Of a stretch of DNA of 64,000 nt, positions 16,995-26,801 are shown piece by piece. Position numbers and translations under genes: made by a program. Below the pieces are notes generated by a model. The model did not search any database. It had not been told where the DNA came from and worked only from the letters and a program-made list of their open reading frames with translations. The DNA lies in assembly GCF_024195285.1 (NCBI RefSeq), contig NZ_JALHBS010000104.1:44312-108311 (forward strand), in the 5' to 3' direction. How positions within the stretch are numbered: the first letter of the stretch is position 1; the number at the start of each line of letters is the position of its first letter. This DNA is from Aurantimonas marianensis. GTDB lineage: Bacteria; Pseudomonadota; Alphaproteobacteria; Rhizobiales; Rhizobiaceae.

Positions 16995-18227
16995 TTACTC
17001 TGCCGCTTGTTGCGCCTGCCCCTCCGTCGCCGAGGCGAGGACTTCCATCGCCGCCTCCACGCCGCCCGCCTCGTGCCGCACGCCCGCTATCCGCAAGCCC
17101 ATCTCCACGCCCCCCAGCGTACCGACAAGCATGAGATCGTTGAAGTCCCCGAGATGGCCGATGCGGAAAATCTTGTCGGCCACTTTCGACAGGCCGGCGC
17201 CGAGCGACATGTCGAAGCGCTCGAGGATCGTCTTGCGGAGCGCGTCCGCGCCCTTTTCGCCGGGCATCAGAACGGCGGTCAACGATCCCGAATGGTGCTT
17301 GGGTTCGACGCAGAGCACGTCGAGGCCCCAGGCGGCGACAGCGGCGCGCGTTGCCGCGCCGTGGCGCTGGTGTCGGGCGAAGACGTTGTCGAGACCTTCC
17401 TCGTGCAGCATCTCGATTGCTGCATCGAGGCCATAGAGCAGGTTGGTCGCCGGCGTATACGGAAAGAATCCGTTGGCGTTGGCCGGCAGCATCTCGTCCC
17501 AGGCCCAATAGGATTTCGGCAGCCTCGATGATTTCGAGGCCTCGATGGCCTTCTCGGACAGCGCGTTGAACGACAGGCCGGGAGGCAGCATCAGGCCTTT
17601 CTGCGATCCGCCCACGGTGACGTCGACGCCCCATTCGTCGTGGCGGTAGTCGATCGAACCGAGCGACGAGATCGTGTCGACCATGAGAAGCGCCGGATGG
17701 TTCGCCGCATCGATGGCCTTGCGGACGTCGGCGATGGGCGACACGCAGCCCGTCGAGGTCTCGTTATGGACGACGCAGACCGCCTTGATCGTGTGAGCCG
17801 TGTCGGCGGCGAGACGCTCGCCGATCGCCGCCGGGTCGGCGCCGTGACGCCAGTCCCCCCCGATGAATTCGGTCTTCAGATCAAGGCGTTCCGCCAGTTT
17901 CTTCCAGAGACTTGCGAAGTGACCGGTCTCATACATCAGCACCAGATCACCGGGCGACAGCGTGTTGACCAGCGCCGCTTCCCAGGCGCCGGTCCCCGAC
18001 GCGGGATAGATGATGACGGGGTGCTTGGTCTGGAAGATCGTGCGGATGCCCGAGAGAACCCGCTTGCCCAAAGCCTGAAAGTCCGGGCCGCGATGATCGA
18101 TCGTGGGACCGTCCATCGCCCTCAATACCCGATCGGGAACATTGGTCGGTCCAGGGATCTGTAGGAAATGCCGTCCCGGTCGATAGCTCACGATCATCCC
18201 CCCTCGGATCGTGACGCCTTGTCGCAT
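16995..18227 (-). CDS. Serine/alanine-glyoxylate-type aminotransferase (class V)
   Basis: A 410-residue PLP aminotransferase of the AGXT/SgaA group. It shows FLQIPGPTNVPDRVLRAM, YPASGTGAWEAALVNTLSPGD, CVVHNETSTGCVSPIADVR, LLMVDTISSLGSIDYRHDEWGVDVTVGGSQKGLMLPPG with the PLP lysine in GSQKGL, and RIGHLGDFNDLMLVGTLGGVEMGL near the end. Such enzymes move amino groups from serine, alanine or related amino acids to glyoxylate or pyruvate. It is the first gene of the minus-strand unit with the TRAP transporter and CoA enzymes, and is divergent from the FAD/Fe-S dehydrogenase. An in-frame ATG at 18197 is an alternative start. A role on an amino or sulfonated amino acid is possible but not shown. Confidence 0.85.
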   Translation of the reverse strand: MRQGVTIRGGMIVSYRPGRHFLQIPGPTNVPDRVLRAMDGPTIDHRGPDFQALGKRVLSGIRTIFQTKHPVIIYPASGTGAWEAALVNTLSPGDLVLMYETGHFASLWKKLAERLDLKTEFIGGDWRHGADPAAIGERLAADTAHTIKAVCVVHNETSTGCVSPIADVRKAIDAANHPALLMVDTISSLGSIDYRHDEWGVDVTVGGSQKGLMLPPGLSFNALSEKAIEASKSSRLPKSYWAWDEMLPANANGFFPYTPATNLLYGLDAAIEMLHEEGLDNVFARHQRHGAATRAAVAAWGLDVLCVEPKHHSGSLTAVLMPGEKGADALRKTILERFDMSLGAGLSKVADKIFRIGHLGDFNDLMLVGTLGGVEMGLRIAGVRHEAGGVEAAMEVLASATEGQAQQAAE

Positions 18228-18287
18228 CCGATCCCTTTCCTGCCATGCGCTCTTGCCGGCGCAACTGAATTCCGGTCATATTGAATT

Positions 18288-18309
18288 ATGAATTCATTAT
18301 TTCTGTCAA
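18288..18309 (-). promoter_or_regulatory. Candidate promoter/operator between divergent genes
   Basis: In the 121-base gap between the aminotransferase and the FAD/Fe-S dehydrogenase there is an AT-rich patch. It holds the 10-bp palindrome ATGAATTCAT (18288-18297). On the minus strand a TTGACA box (complement of 18304-18309) lies just upstream of it, so a bound protein would block the -35 to -10 spacer. The GntR protein encoded at 21392-22066 is the natural candidate. No strong -10 was found. Confidence 0.4.
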
Positions 18310-18348
18310 GCGGCGAATGGCGCTTTCCCGGAGCGGAGATCTGGAATC

Positions 18349-21297
18349 GTGAATGAGATTATCCGGCCGGGCCTGTTCCGCAGGCTGTCGAAAGAGATCG
18401 CCGGGGAGGTGCTGTTCGATCGCTTTTCGCGCGGGCGTTACGCGACCGACGCGTCGATATACCAGATCATGCCGGCCGGCGTGGTGGTCGCGAGGACGAC
18501 CGACGACGTCGCCGCGGCCCTCGACGCGGCCCGCGAGGAGGGACTGCCGCTGACGATGCGCGGCGGCGGCACGTCGCAATGCGGCCAGACCGTCAATTCC
18601 GGCCTCGTCATCGACACCTCGAAATACCTGAACCGCGTGCTGGAGCTTGATGTCGAAGGCAGGCGCGCGCTGGTCGAGCCGGGCATCGTCCTGGACGACC
18701 TCAATCGCTTTCTGAAGCCGCATGGCCTGTGGTTTCCGGTCGATGTTTCCACCGCCTCCCGGGCGACGATCGGCGGCATGGCCGGCAACAATTCCTGCGG
18801 CTCGCGCTCGCTGCGTTACGGCACGATGCGCGACAATGTCATCGCCATCGAAGCGATTCTGGCCGACGGCACCGAGGGCCGCTTTGCCCAGCTCGATCAG
18901 GATACGTCCAACGAGCCGCCGCGCGAGTTGATCGCCGCTATGCTGGCGCTCGGGCGGCGCGAGGCCGACGAGATCGAGGCGCGGTTCCCGAAGGTGCAGC
19001 GCCGGGTCGGCGGCTACAATCTGGATGCGCTGATGCCGGCGGCCGAGCCGATCAATCTCGCCCATCTCCTGGTCGGCTCCGAAGGCACCCTCGGGATCTC
19101 GACGGCCATCGAGATCGCGCTGTCGCCGCTGCCGAAGAGCACCAGGCTGCTCGGCGCCTGCCATTTCCCGAGCTTCCGGGCGGCGATGGAGGCCGCGCAG
19201 CACATCGTTGCGCTCAAACCCACCTCGGTCGAGCTGGTCGATTCGACCATGATCGCGCTCGCCCGCGAGATCGCCATGTTCCGGCCGACCCTCGAAGCCT
19301 TCGTCGAGGGCGACCCGGCGGCGCTGCTGCTGGTCGAATTCGCCGACGAGGCGGACGAGAACGACCGCGGCATGGAGGCGCTGCGGGACGTCATGAGCGG
19401 TCTTGGCTACGGCTTTGGCAAGGGAGGCGAACGAGAAGGCGGCGTCGTCGCGGTCAAGGACGCCAAGCTGCAGGCCGCCATCGCCGACCTGCGCGCCGCG
19501 GGCCTCAACATCATGATGTCGATGAAGGAAGCGGGCAAACCGGTCTCCTTCGTCGAGGACTGCGCGGTGCCGCTCGAACACCTGGCCGATTACACCGACC
19601 GGCTGACCGCGATCTTCGAGCGCCATGGCACGCGCGGCACCTGGTATGCTCATGCCTCCGAAGGCTGTCTGCATGTCCGCCCGGTGCTCAACGTCAAGCT
19701 GGACAAGGATGTCGCGACGATGCGCGCGATCGCCGATGAGGCCTTCGCGATGGTGCGTGAGTACAAGGGTTCGCATTCCGGCGAACACGGCGACGGCATC
19801 GTCCGCTCCGAATTTCACGAGGCCATGTTCGGCTCGCGCATCGTGCGCGCTTTCGAGGAGGTTAAGGCGGCTTTTGATCCGTCCGGGCTGCTCAATCCCG
19901 GTAAGATCGTCCATCCGCCGAAGATGGATGATCGCAGTTTGATGCGCTACCCGCCGGGCTACGCGGTCGAGGAGATCGCGACGGCCTTCGATTGGTCGGC
20001 CTGGCCGGGAGCGGCGGGCGGATTCCAGGGCGCTGTGGAGATGTGCAACAACAATGGCGCCTGCCGGAAGATGGCCGGGGCCGTCATGTGCCCGAGCTAC
20101 CGCGTCACCCGGAACGAGAAGGACGTGACCCGCGGCCGCGCCAACACGCTGCGCCTGGCGCTCTCCGGCCAGCTTGGCCCTGATGCGCTCGCCTCCGACG
20201 AGATGGTCGAGACGCTGAAACTGTGTGTCTCCTGCAAGGCCTGCCGCCGCGAATGCCCGACCGGCGTCGACATGGCGAAGATGAAGGCGGAAGTGCTCTA
20301 TCAACGGGGCAAGGGGAAGGGCTTTTCGCTGAAGGATCGGCTGATCGCCGGGTTGCCGCGCTATGCTCCGGTGGCGGCGCGGCTGACGGACTTGCTGGCG
20401 CTGCGCGACCGTGTTCCCGGACTTGCCGCGCTGTCGGAGCGCCTCTTCGGTTTCTCCCGTCGTCGGACGCTGCCGGTCTTTCGGCGGGACTGGTTCCGCG
20501 ACGAGGAAGGGCGGGGTGGCGAGATTCCGGCGGACGCTCAAGAGCGTCGCGTGGTTCTTTTCGCCGACACCTTCGGCCGCTGGTTCGACCCCGAGACTCT
20601 CCGCGCGGCCGTCAAGGTGCTCCAGGCGGGCGGCTACCACGTCGAGATCGCCAGTCTCGGCGGTGGCGAGCGGCCGCTGTGCTGTGGCCGGACCTATCTC
20701 GCGGCGGGCATGGCGGATCGTGCCAGGGAGGAGGCGCGGCGCACCATCGCCGCCTTGCTGCCGCACGTGCGGGCGGGCCGGGCCATCATCGGGCTCGAGC
20801 CGTCCTGTATCCTGACGCTGCGCGACGAATTCCTGGCATTGGTGCCGGGCGAGGACGCCGAAGCCGTTGCCGCCGGCGCGATGCTGTTCGAGGAGTTTCT
20901 CGTCCGCGAAAGTCGGGCTGGCCGCCTGTCCTTGCCGCTCGGGCCGCTGGACCGGAAGGCCTGTCTGCACGGACACTGCCACCAAAAGGCGTTCGGCGCG
21001 ATGTCCGCGGTCGAAGCGGCGTTGCGTCTGATTCCAAAGCTCGACTTGGCGATCATCGAATCGTCCTGCTGCGGGATGGCCGGCGCCTTCGGCTACGATG
21101 CCGAGACGATCGACGTGTCGTTGGCAATGGGCGAATTGTCCTTGCTGCCTGCCGTGCGAAGCGCGCCGGAGGATGCGATCATCGTCGCCGACGGCACCTC
21201 CTGTCGCCACCAGATTGCCGACGGCGCTGATCGCAAGGCGGTTCACGTCGCCGAGGTTCTGGCCGGCGCGCTGGACCGGCCGGCCACGGCGGCGTAG
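18349..21297 (+). CDS. FAD- and Fe-S-containing 2-hydroxyacid dehydrogenase
   Basis: A 982-residue fusion. Residues about 35-270 form a GlcD-type FAD-binding domain (PLTMRGGGTSQCGQTVNSGLVIDTSKYLN; GNNSCGSRSLRYGTMRDNV). Residues about 270-530 are the FAD-oxidase C domain with SGEHGDG. Iron-sulfur cysteines follow at about 566 (CNNNGACRKMAGAVMCPSY) and 626 (CVSCKACRRECPTG). Two CCG-type motifs lie at about 778 (CCGRTYLAAG) and 905 (SSCCGMAGAFGY). The layout is that of respiratory D-lactate/D-2-hydroxyglutarate dehydrogenases. A membrane-linked dehydrogenase of this general kind (SlcD) acts on sulfolactate in Roseovarius, so the same use here is possible given suyAB upstream. It is divergent from the aminotransferase unit. 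Confidence 0.88.
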   Translation: MNEIIRPGLFRRLSKEIAGEVLFDRFSRGRYATDASIYQIMPAGVVVARTTDDVAAALDAAREEGLPLTMRGGGTSQCGQTVNSGLVIDTSKYLNRVLELDVEGRRALVEPGIVLDDLNRFLKPHGLWFPVDVSTASRATIGGMAGNNSCGSRSLRYGTMRDNVIAIEAILADGTEGRFAQLDQDTSNEPPRELIAAMLALGRREADEIEARFPKVQRRVGGYNLDALMPAAEPINLAHLLVGSEGTLGISTAIEIALSPLPKSTRLLGACHFPSFRAAMEAAQHIVALKPTSVELVDSTMIALAREIAMFRPTLEAFVEGDPAALLLVEFADEADENDRGMEALRDVMSGLGYGFGKGGEREGGVVAVKDAKLQAAIADLRAAGLNIMMSMKEAGKPVSFVEDCAVPLEHLADYTDRLTAIFERHGTRGTWYAHASEGCLHVRPVLNVKLDKDVATMRAIADEAFAMVREYKGSHSGEHGDGIVRSEFHEAMFGSRIVRAFEEVKAAFDPSGLLNPGKIVHPPKMDDRSLMRYPPGYAVEEIATAFDWSAWPGAAGGFQGAVEMCNNNGACRKMAGAVMCPSYRVTRNEKDVTRGRANTLRLALSGQLGPDALASDEMVETLKLCVSCKACRRECPTGVDMAKMKAEVLYQRGKGKGFSLKDRLIAGLPRYAPVAARLTDLLALRDRVPGLAALSERLFGFSRRRTLPVFRRDWFRDEEGRGGEIPADAQERRVVLFADTFGRWFDPETLRAAVKVLQAGGYHVEIASLGGGERPLCCGRTYLAAGMADRAREEARRTIAALLPHVRAGRAIIGLEPSCILTLRDEFLALVPGEDAEAVAAGAMLFEEFLVRESRAGRLSLPLGPLDRKACLHGHCHQKAFGAMSAVEAALRLIPKLDLAIIESSCCGMAGAFGYDAETIDVSLAMGELSLLPAVRSAPEDAIIVADGTSCRHQIADGADRKAVHVAEVLAGALDRPATAA

Positions 21298-21391
21298 CAG
21301 CAGGCATCCCGACCGCCGCCTGTTGCGGGAGGATAAGGATCGAGCGCGGTGGCCCCATGGTCGACCGCCACAGTGCGCGGGACAATGAGAC

Positions 21392-22066
21392 ATGAGCCTT
21401 GCCGACCTGAACCCCGACGGCTTCGTGACGCGTCCCGCGCTGGCGGTCGAACTCACCGACCGAATGCGCCGGATGATCATGGAAGGCGAACTGACGCCGG
21501 GCGAGAAGGTGCCGGAGAAAGCGCTGACCGCACGCTTCGGCGTCTCACGCACGCCGATCCGGGAGGCTCTGAAGGTCCTGGCTCACGAAGGGCTCGTCCA
21601 GCTCATTCCGAACAGGGGCGCCGTCGTGTCGCGGCAGACGCTGGCGGAACTCGCGGAATTGTTCCCCCTGATCGCGGCGCTGGAAGGTCTGGCCGGCGAG
21701 CTCGCGGCCGAGCGGGCGTCCGAGCCCGATATAGCGGCGATCGGGGATCTGACACGGCGGCTTCGTCAAACCTACGAGACCCACGACCGCCCGGCTTATT
21801 TCGAGATCAACCAGGCGATCCACGGTGCCATCCTGGCTGCTGCCGGCAATCCCACCCTCATTCAGCACCACGCCATGGTGGCGCGTAGGGTTTACCGGGC
21901 GCGCTACCAGGCCAATCTGACGCCCGAGCGATGGCTTGCCGCGACCCGTGAACATGAAGCGATCCATGCCGCGCTGGCAGCCCGGAACGGCGCGCTTCTG
22001 GGGCGGTTGATGAAGGAACATCTCCAGCACAAGCTGCAGACGCTGGTCGCGATCAGCGACGACTGA
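21392..22066 (+). CDS. GntR-family regulator, FCD type
   Basis: A 224-residue transcription factor. The helix-turn-helix includes EKALTARFGVSRTPIREALKVLAHEGLVQ, followed by the wing PNRGAVVS. The FCD domain (residues about 80-215) has the metal-site candidates INQAIHGAILAAAGN and ATREHEAIHAALAARN. It follows the FAD/Fe-S dehydrogenase by 95 bases on the same strand. It probably senses a carboxylate and controls that gene and the divergent aminotransferase/TRAP unit. This is the fourth GntR-type regulator in 22 kb, one per catabolic unit. Confidence 0.88.
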   Translation: MSLADLNPDGFVTRPALAVELTDRMRRMIMEGELTPGEKVPEKALTARFGVSRTPIREALKVLAHEGLVQLIPNRGAVVSRQTLAELAELFPLIAALEGLAGELAAERASEPDIAAIGDLTRRLRQTYETHDRPAYFEINQAIHGAILAAAGNPTLIQHHAMVARRVYRARYQANLTPERWLAATREHEAIHAALAARNGALLGRLMKEHLQHKLQTLVAISDD

Positions 22067-22247
22067 GCCGACGCGATCAACCTTGCCGGGGCGGGCGGTG
22101 CCTGTCACATCCTTGACCGCTGGCGGGCCAACTCTGGCCATGAAGCGGGCCATACCGACGCTTTGGGGTAGAGCTGACCTCGGCCTAGCCCGCCACGGAT
22201 TTTTTGGATAAGAAGCCTTCAATTCCTCCAAATTCCACTGTGGGTGG

Positions 22248-24269
22248 ATGGTTGTCATGGTACGTTCAAGTCACGTCTCCCGGATGCTTTTCCTTCGAGG
22301 CATAGCTTTAGTCCATGACAGCATCATGGGGGTCGCGGCGCTGTTTCTGGCTTTGGTCCTGCGGCTGGACCTGAACAGGGTCCTTGCCAACTTGCCGGAA
22401 TATGGCCTCGCGGCGATTATCTTTGGCGCGGTCGTCGGCATCGTCGGCTTCGTGCTCGGGATGAACCGGGGCGTCTGGCGCTATGCGTCGCTCCCGGATC
22501 TGGTGGCGATCATCAAGGCGGCGACCATCGCCGTTTCAATTTTCATCGTCGCTCATTTCCTGCTGGTGCGGCTGGAGGCGATCCCGCGCTCGTCCATGAT
22601 TATCGCGTGGGCGTTTCTGATCGTCTTGCTGGCGGCGCCGCGCGCCGTTTATCGGGTTTACCGCAACTGGCGGGATACGCGCCGGGATGTCCGCAGAGAT
22701 GGCGGCGTGGCCAAACGCGTCCTGTTGATCGGCGCGGGCGATAACAGCGAGACGTTCTTGAAGACGATCGCGGAACGAAGCGGGCAGGCCTTCGAGGTTC
22801 TGGCGATCATCGACGAACGCGGACGCCGCACCGGCCGGTTCATTCGCGGCGTTCCGGTACTCGGCTCCCTGGAGAAACTGCCGCAGATCATCCGGCGTTT
22901 CGACCGACAGGGCCGCCGGCCGGAAGCGTTGATCCTGACGCGGACGCGCGACGACTACGAGCGCCACGCGCGAATGCAGGATCTGATCGACATCGCCAGC
23001 GAGCATCACCTCGAGATGCTGCGCTTGCCGAAGGTTCTCGACCTCCGCGAACTCGGCTCGGAAGTGGAAGTCCGTCCGATCAAGCTGGAGGACTTGTTGC
23101 AGCGCAAGCCGTTACAGTTAAACCTCCCGAAAATGGCGACGATGATCAAGGATCAGAAGATCCTGATCACCGGCGCGGGCGGCTCGATCGGATCGGAACT
23201 CGTCCGCCAGATCGTCGCCCTAGAACCGGCGAGCCTGATCCTTGTGGACGCTAGCGAGTACCTGCTTTACGCGATCGATGCCGAGCTTCGCCGGAACAAT
23301 CCGCAATACGACCTGCATCCGCTGTTGTGCAACGTGCGCGAAAGGGAAGGGATCGCCCGCATCATCGATACGCACCGGCCGGACGTCATCTTCCACGCGG
23401 CGGCGCTGAAGCATGTGCCGATCGTCGAAGCACAGCCGCTCGAAGGGCTGTTCACCAATGCGATCGGAACCCGCAACGTGGCGGAAGCCGCGGTACGCGC
23501 GAAAGTGGGCGCCGTGGTCATGATCTCCACGGACAAGGCCGTCAATCCGGCGAACGTCATGGGCGCCAGCAAGCGGATGGCGGAGATGTTCTGCCAGGCG
23601 ATGGACCTCAGTGCCGGCAAGACCGGGACCCGTTTCGTCACCGTCCGTTTCGGCAATGTCCTCGGCTCGGCCGGTTCCGTCGTTCCGCTGTTCGAAAAGC
23701 AGTTGAAGGCGGGCGGCCCCCTGACGGTTACCCATCCGGAGATCGAACGCTATTTTATGACGATTCCGGAAGCCTGCCTACTGGTGCTGCAATCGGCCGC
23801 CCACAGTCTGGAAGAACCCGAGGAACGGGGGCGGATTTTCGTGGTCGACATGGGCGCTCCGGTGAAGATAGCCGAACTCGCCCGCAACGTCATTCGCCTC
23901 TCCGGCTTGCGGCCGGATACGGACGTGAAGATCGTCTACACCGGGTTGCGGCCCGGCGAAAAGCTCTACGAAGAGCTGTTCGATTCCCGCGAGACTCTGG
24001 AGCAGACCGATATCGAGGGTATTTTGGTGGCGTTCCCGCGGGCGATCGAGTGCGGCGTCATCTCGCGTATCTTTGACGAGATGAGACGTCTGATCGATGC
24101 GCACGACCTGGCGGGAGCCTTGCGTCTGTTGAAGTCGACCGTAACCGAATTCAACCCTGGCGAGGAGGTGCTCGCCATGATGAAGGGCGGGCCGTATACG
24201 CTTCCGCCCGAACTCGTCGCTCTTACGAGCGACACCGGTCACGAGAAATCCGACGCTGGCGATCATTGA
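22248..24269 (+). CDS. Membrane nucleotide-sugar 4,6-dehydratase (CapD/PglF/WbpM type)
   Basis: A 673-residue protein. Four membrane helices occupy roughly residues 15-135, a CoA-binding-like Rossmann domain residues about 155-270 (RVLLIGAGDNSETFLKTIAERSG), and an extended SDR domain about 300-600 (ITGAGGSIGSELVRQIV, HAAALKHVPIVEAQPLEG, STDKAVNPANVMGASKRMAE). In this family the usual SDR Tyr is replaced, as the STDK motif suggests. It makes UDP-4-keto-6-deoxy sugars for surface polysaccharide or glycan synthesis on the inner membrane. The start at 22248 has a weak ribosome site; another ATG lies three codons on. The UDP-glucose dehydrogenase gene convergent to it suggests a small surface-sugar locus. 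Confidence 0.93.
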   Translation: MVVMVRSSHVSRMLFLRGIALVHDSIMGVAALFLALVLRLDLNRVLANLPEYGLAAIIFGAVVGIVGFVLGMNRGVWRYASLPDLVAIIKAATIAVSIFIVAHFLLVRLEAIPRSSMIIAWAFLIVLLAAPRAVYRVYRNWRDTRRDVRRDGGVAKRVLLIGAGDNSETFLKTIAERSGQAFEVLAIIDERGRRTGRFIRGVPVLGSLEKLPQIIRRFDRQGRRPEALILTRTRDDYERHARMQDLIDIASEHHLEMLRLPKVLDLRELGSEVEVRPIKLEDLLQRKPLQLNLPKMATMIKDQKILITGAGGSIGSELVRQIVALEPASLILVDASEYLLYAIDAELRRNNPQYDLHPLLCNVREREGIARIIDTHRPDVIFHAAALKHVPIVEAQPLEGLFTNAIGTRNVAEAAVRAKVGAVVMISTDKAVNPANVMGASKRMAEMFCQAMDLSAGKTGTRFVTVRFGNVLGSAGSVVPLFEKQLKAGGPLTVTHPEIERYFMTIPEACLLVLQSAAHSLEEPEERGRIFVVDMGAPVKIAELARNVIRLSGLRPDTDVKIVYTGLRPGEKLYEELFDSRETLEQTDIEGILVAFPRAIECGVISRIFDEMRRLIDAHDLAGALRLLKSTVTEFNPGEEVLAMMKGGPYTLPPELVALTSDTGHEKSDAGDH

Positions 24270-24311
24270 GGTCGTCTGTCCCGCGGGTATCTTGCGCAGA
24301 CTGGTGCGGTT

Positions 24312-25661
24312 TTACCTCTCCCGGGGCTCGACGGGATTCCTTCCGATGTCGAAATAGGCCAGGCCGGCGGTATCGGTGACGCTTCGCTCGTACATGTTGC
24401 GGCCATCGAAGACCGCCTTGTCCTTCAGCCGGGACGCGATTTCATCGAAATCGGGGCTACGAAACTCGCGCCACTCGGTCACGATGGCGAGGGCGTCGCT
24501 TCCCTCCAACGCATCCGCGGCACTGGGGCACAAGGTTAGCCGCGAAGCATCCGCGAAAATCTGCCGCGTCTGCTTCATCGCCGCCGGATCGTAGGCCCGC
24601 ACCTGGGCGCCATGGGACAGCAAGTCCTCTATCAGCACGCGACTGGGTGCTTCGCGCATGTCGTCGGTATCGGGCTTGAAGGAGAGCCCCCAAAGCGCGA
24701 TCGTCTTGCCGTCCAGTTCGCGCTCGCCACCATAAAAGGTGGCAAGCTTTTCAAACAGCGCGTGTTTCTGGCGTCTGTTCGCCTCTTCCACGGCCTGCAT
24801 GACGCGCAGCGGCACCTTATGCTCCGCGCCCATGCGTATCAGGGCGCGGGCGTCCTTGGGGAAGCAGCTGCCGCCATACCCGCAGCCGGGATAAAGGAAC
24901 CGGAGTCCGATGCGGGGGTCGCTTCCGATGCCCCGCCGCACAGCCTCGATGTCCGCTCCCACGGCTTCCGATAGATGGGCCAGCTCGTTCATGAAGCTGA
25001 TGCGCGTCGCCAGCATCGCGTTCGCCGCGTATTTCGTCAGTTCCGCGCTTCTCGGATCCATCACGATGATCTTGTCCTGGCGGCGATTGAGCGGCGCGTA
25101 GAGATTCCGCATCACTTCGGTCGCCCAAGCATCCGAGCTTCCGATGATGATGCGATCCGGCCGCGTGAAGTCTTCGATCGCGGCGCCCTCCTTGAGAAAC
25201 TCCGGATTGCTCACGACCGAGAACTCCACATCGACGCCGCGAGCCTGAAGCCTTTCGGCGATCACCGCCTCGACCTTTGCCGCGGTTTCCACCGGAACCG
25301 TCGATTTGTTGACGATCACCGCCTTGCGCGTCAGCCGCTCGCCGATCGCCGCGGCGGCCGACAGGACATGGCGCAGGTCGGCGCTGCCGTCTTCCTCGGG
25401 GGGCGTGCCGACGGCGATCAGGAAGATGGTACTGCGGCTGACAGCGAGGTCGTAATCGGTGGTGAATTCCAGCCGCCCGGCCTCTTGGCCGCGCCGCAGC
25501 AGCGACTCGAGTCCCGGCTCGAAGATCGGCACTTCGCCTCGTCGCAGCATGTCGATCTTGGCGGCGTCGGTGTCGATGCAAACGACATCATTGCCAAGTT
25601 CGGCCAAACAGGCGCCGGCCACCAGCCCGACATAGCCGCTACCAATCACCGTGATCATCAT
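24312..25661 (-). CDS. ugd: UDP-glucose 6-dehydrogenase
   Basis: A 449-residue enzyme with the NAD-binding start [38 protein letters not shown], and [15 protein letters not shown]. The central [17 protein letters not shown] helix is present, as is the catalytic Cys266 in [17 protein letters not shown]. The C-terminal domain contains [18 protein letters not shown]. It oxidises UDP-glucose to UDP-glucuronate, a precursor for exopolysaccharide and other surface sugars. Length and motifs are complete. It converges with the dehydratase gene at 22248-24269, with 42 bases between the stops. Confidence 0.96.
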   Translation of the reverse strand: MMITVIGSGYVGLVAGACLAELGNDVVCIDTDAAKIDMLRRGEVPIFEPGLESLLRRGQEAGRLEFTTDYDLAVSRSTIFLIAVGTPPEEDGSADLRHVLSAAAAIGERLTRKAVIVNKSTVPVETAAKVEAVIAERLQARGVDVEFSVVSNPEFLKEGAAIEDFTRPDRIIIGSSDAWATEVMRNLYAPLNRRQDKIIVMDPRSAELTKYAANAMLATRISFMNELAHLSEAVGADIEAVRRGIGSDPRIGLRFLYPGCGYGGSCFPKDARALIRMGAEHKVPLRVMQAVEEANRRQKHALFEKLATFYGGERELDGKTIALWGLSFKPDTDDMREAPSRVLIEDLLSHGAQVRAYDPAAMKQTRQIFADASRLTLCPSAADALEGSDALAIVTEWREFRSPDFDEIASRLKDKAVFDGRNMYERSVTDTAGLAYFDIGRNPVEPRER

Positions 25662-26190
25662 CCGCTATGTCCAGGTCCAGAATGCAAGGCGAGCCGAAAA
25701 AGAGTATTCCGGATAAACAGTCGGAAGGTTTGAAGAGCAATAGAAAACATGCCCCGGCCGGACGATCGCCCCGGGCCGTGGACACACCTGGCATTGCAAT
25801 GCGAACGGATTGCAGCCGGAAAACGCAACACCTCAAACCATCGCGATCTTCACACCTGCAAAGCGGTAGCGGGCGGCGTGCGTGCTCCGTCCTTTGCCGC
25901 TCTGGAAGCGGGAGGCGGCGATGACGCGATGACGGCGAGGTGCGGTCGTCGCATCGCAGGTGCTATAATAGAGCGATCGACGAAAAAGCCCTTGGTCGGG
26001 ACGCCATGGACCCGGCAGGGGAGCTTCTTCGTCAGACTATAGCCACTTTCCGGTGCAATTTCAGCGCTTCGATAAATCCCGGTACGGATGGCGCGGGCCA
26101 GGTATTGCGATGCAACATGGCTATTTACGTCGCAATCTATGCAAGATTTCAGGATCGACAGATTCCCTTGGAATCATTACTGGAGTCCGC
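25662..26190. other. Non-coding stretch before the copper-type cluster
   Basis: I see no credible gene here. It is the divergent upstream region of ugd (minus) and of the small secreted protein at 26191 (plus). An inverted repeat, ATTGCGA (26104-26110) and TCGCAAT (26130-26136) with 19 bases between, lies about 55-87 bases before the latter start and may be a regulator site. Confidence 0.4.
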
Positions 26191-26559
26191 ATGACGCGAT
26201 CGACGAAACCGCCGCGAGCGACCATCAGACTGCTGACCGCGGTCCTGGTGACGCTGTCGGTTTTGTTGTCGCAGTTCGCACCTGCGGGAGCGGCTCCGAC
26301 CTATCGTCACGTCGCCTCGTGGAGCGCCGCCCTTTCCATTGACGGCGATCATGCGCACGGTGTGGCCAATCCGGTGGTGTCGCTCGCCGGTGAGCACGGC
26401 GCGACGGACAGTTCATGCAGTAGCGATTGTCCGGTCAAATACGTCGCTGTCGCGTTCGGTGCCCTGACCTCCGACTCCCCCAAAGCTCGTATTCCTTCTC
26501 ACGTCGCGGAGCTGATCGGACGGCCGGTCGCGGCTGGTGTCGGGCCGCCACGCGCCTGA
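26191..26559 (+). CDS. Small secreted protein, unknown, metal-cluster neighbour
   Basis: A 122-residue protein that I do not recognise by family. A signal peptide is clear (basic start, then LLTAVLVTLSVLLSQFA, cleavage near AGAA). The mature part has three histidines in DGDHAHGVANPVVSLAGEH and a CSSDC pair, a pattern that would suit metal binding, and ends VAAGVGPPRA. TGGAG precedes the ATG. It is the first gene of a plus-strand group with a cupredoxin, cytochrome c and multicopper oxidase. A second small protein of similar build and ending (KPPRA) is encoded at 27488-27808, so the two may be diverged copies. Confidence 0.65.
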   Translation: MTRSTKPPRATIRLLTAVLVTLSVLLSQFAPAGAAPTYRHVASWSAALSIDGDHAHGVANPVVSLAGEHGATDSSCSSDCPVKYVAVAFGALTSDSPKARIPSHVAELIGRPVAAGVGPPRA

Positions 26560-26801
26560 CATCTCGATGTCGCGTCCTGCGTCCTTGTCGCATCCGATCG
26601 CTTTCGGCGGCTCTCGGCTTTACAGCCGGTCTTCCTGAGCGCGGGCCGGCGTCGGACTCCGGCCGGGATCCCTGCACCTTCGACTATCAGCACTCCTTCC
26701 AGATCCGCGCGGTGCAAACGCTGCGTGGCGGGGAACGCTTCGGCCGCTGACGGCCGCAGATCGGAAGGGCACATCGCAAGTGAGTTAACGAGGAACGACC
26801 T

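Noticed and set aside
18286..21552. Open frame of over 1000 codons antisense to the FAD/Fe-S dehydrogenase gene
   Set aside because: It is a by-product of high GC in the third codon position of the true gene at 18349-21297. The translation is rich in R, H, D and A without any family motif, and there is no ribosome site.
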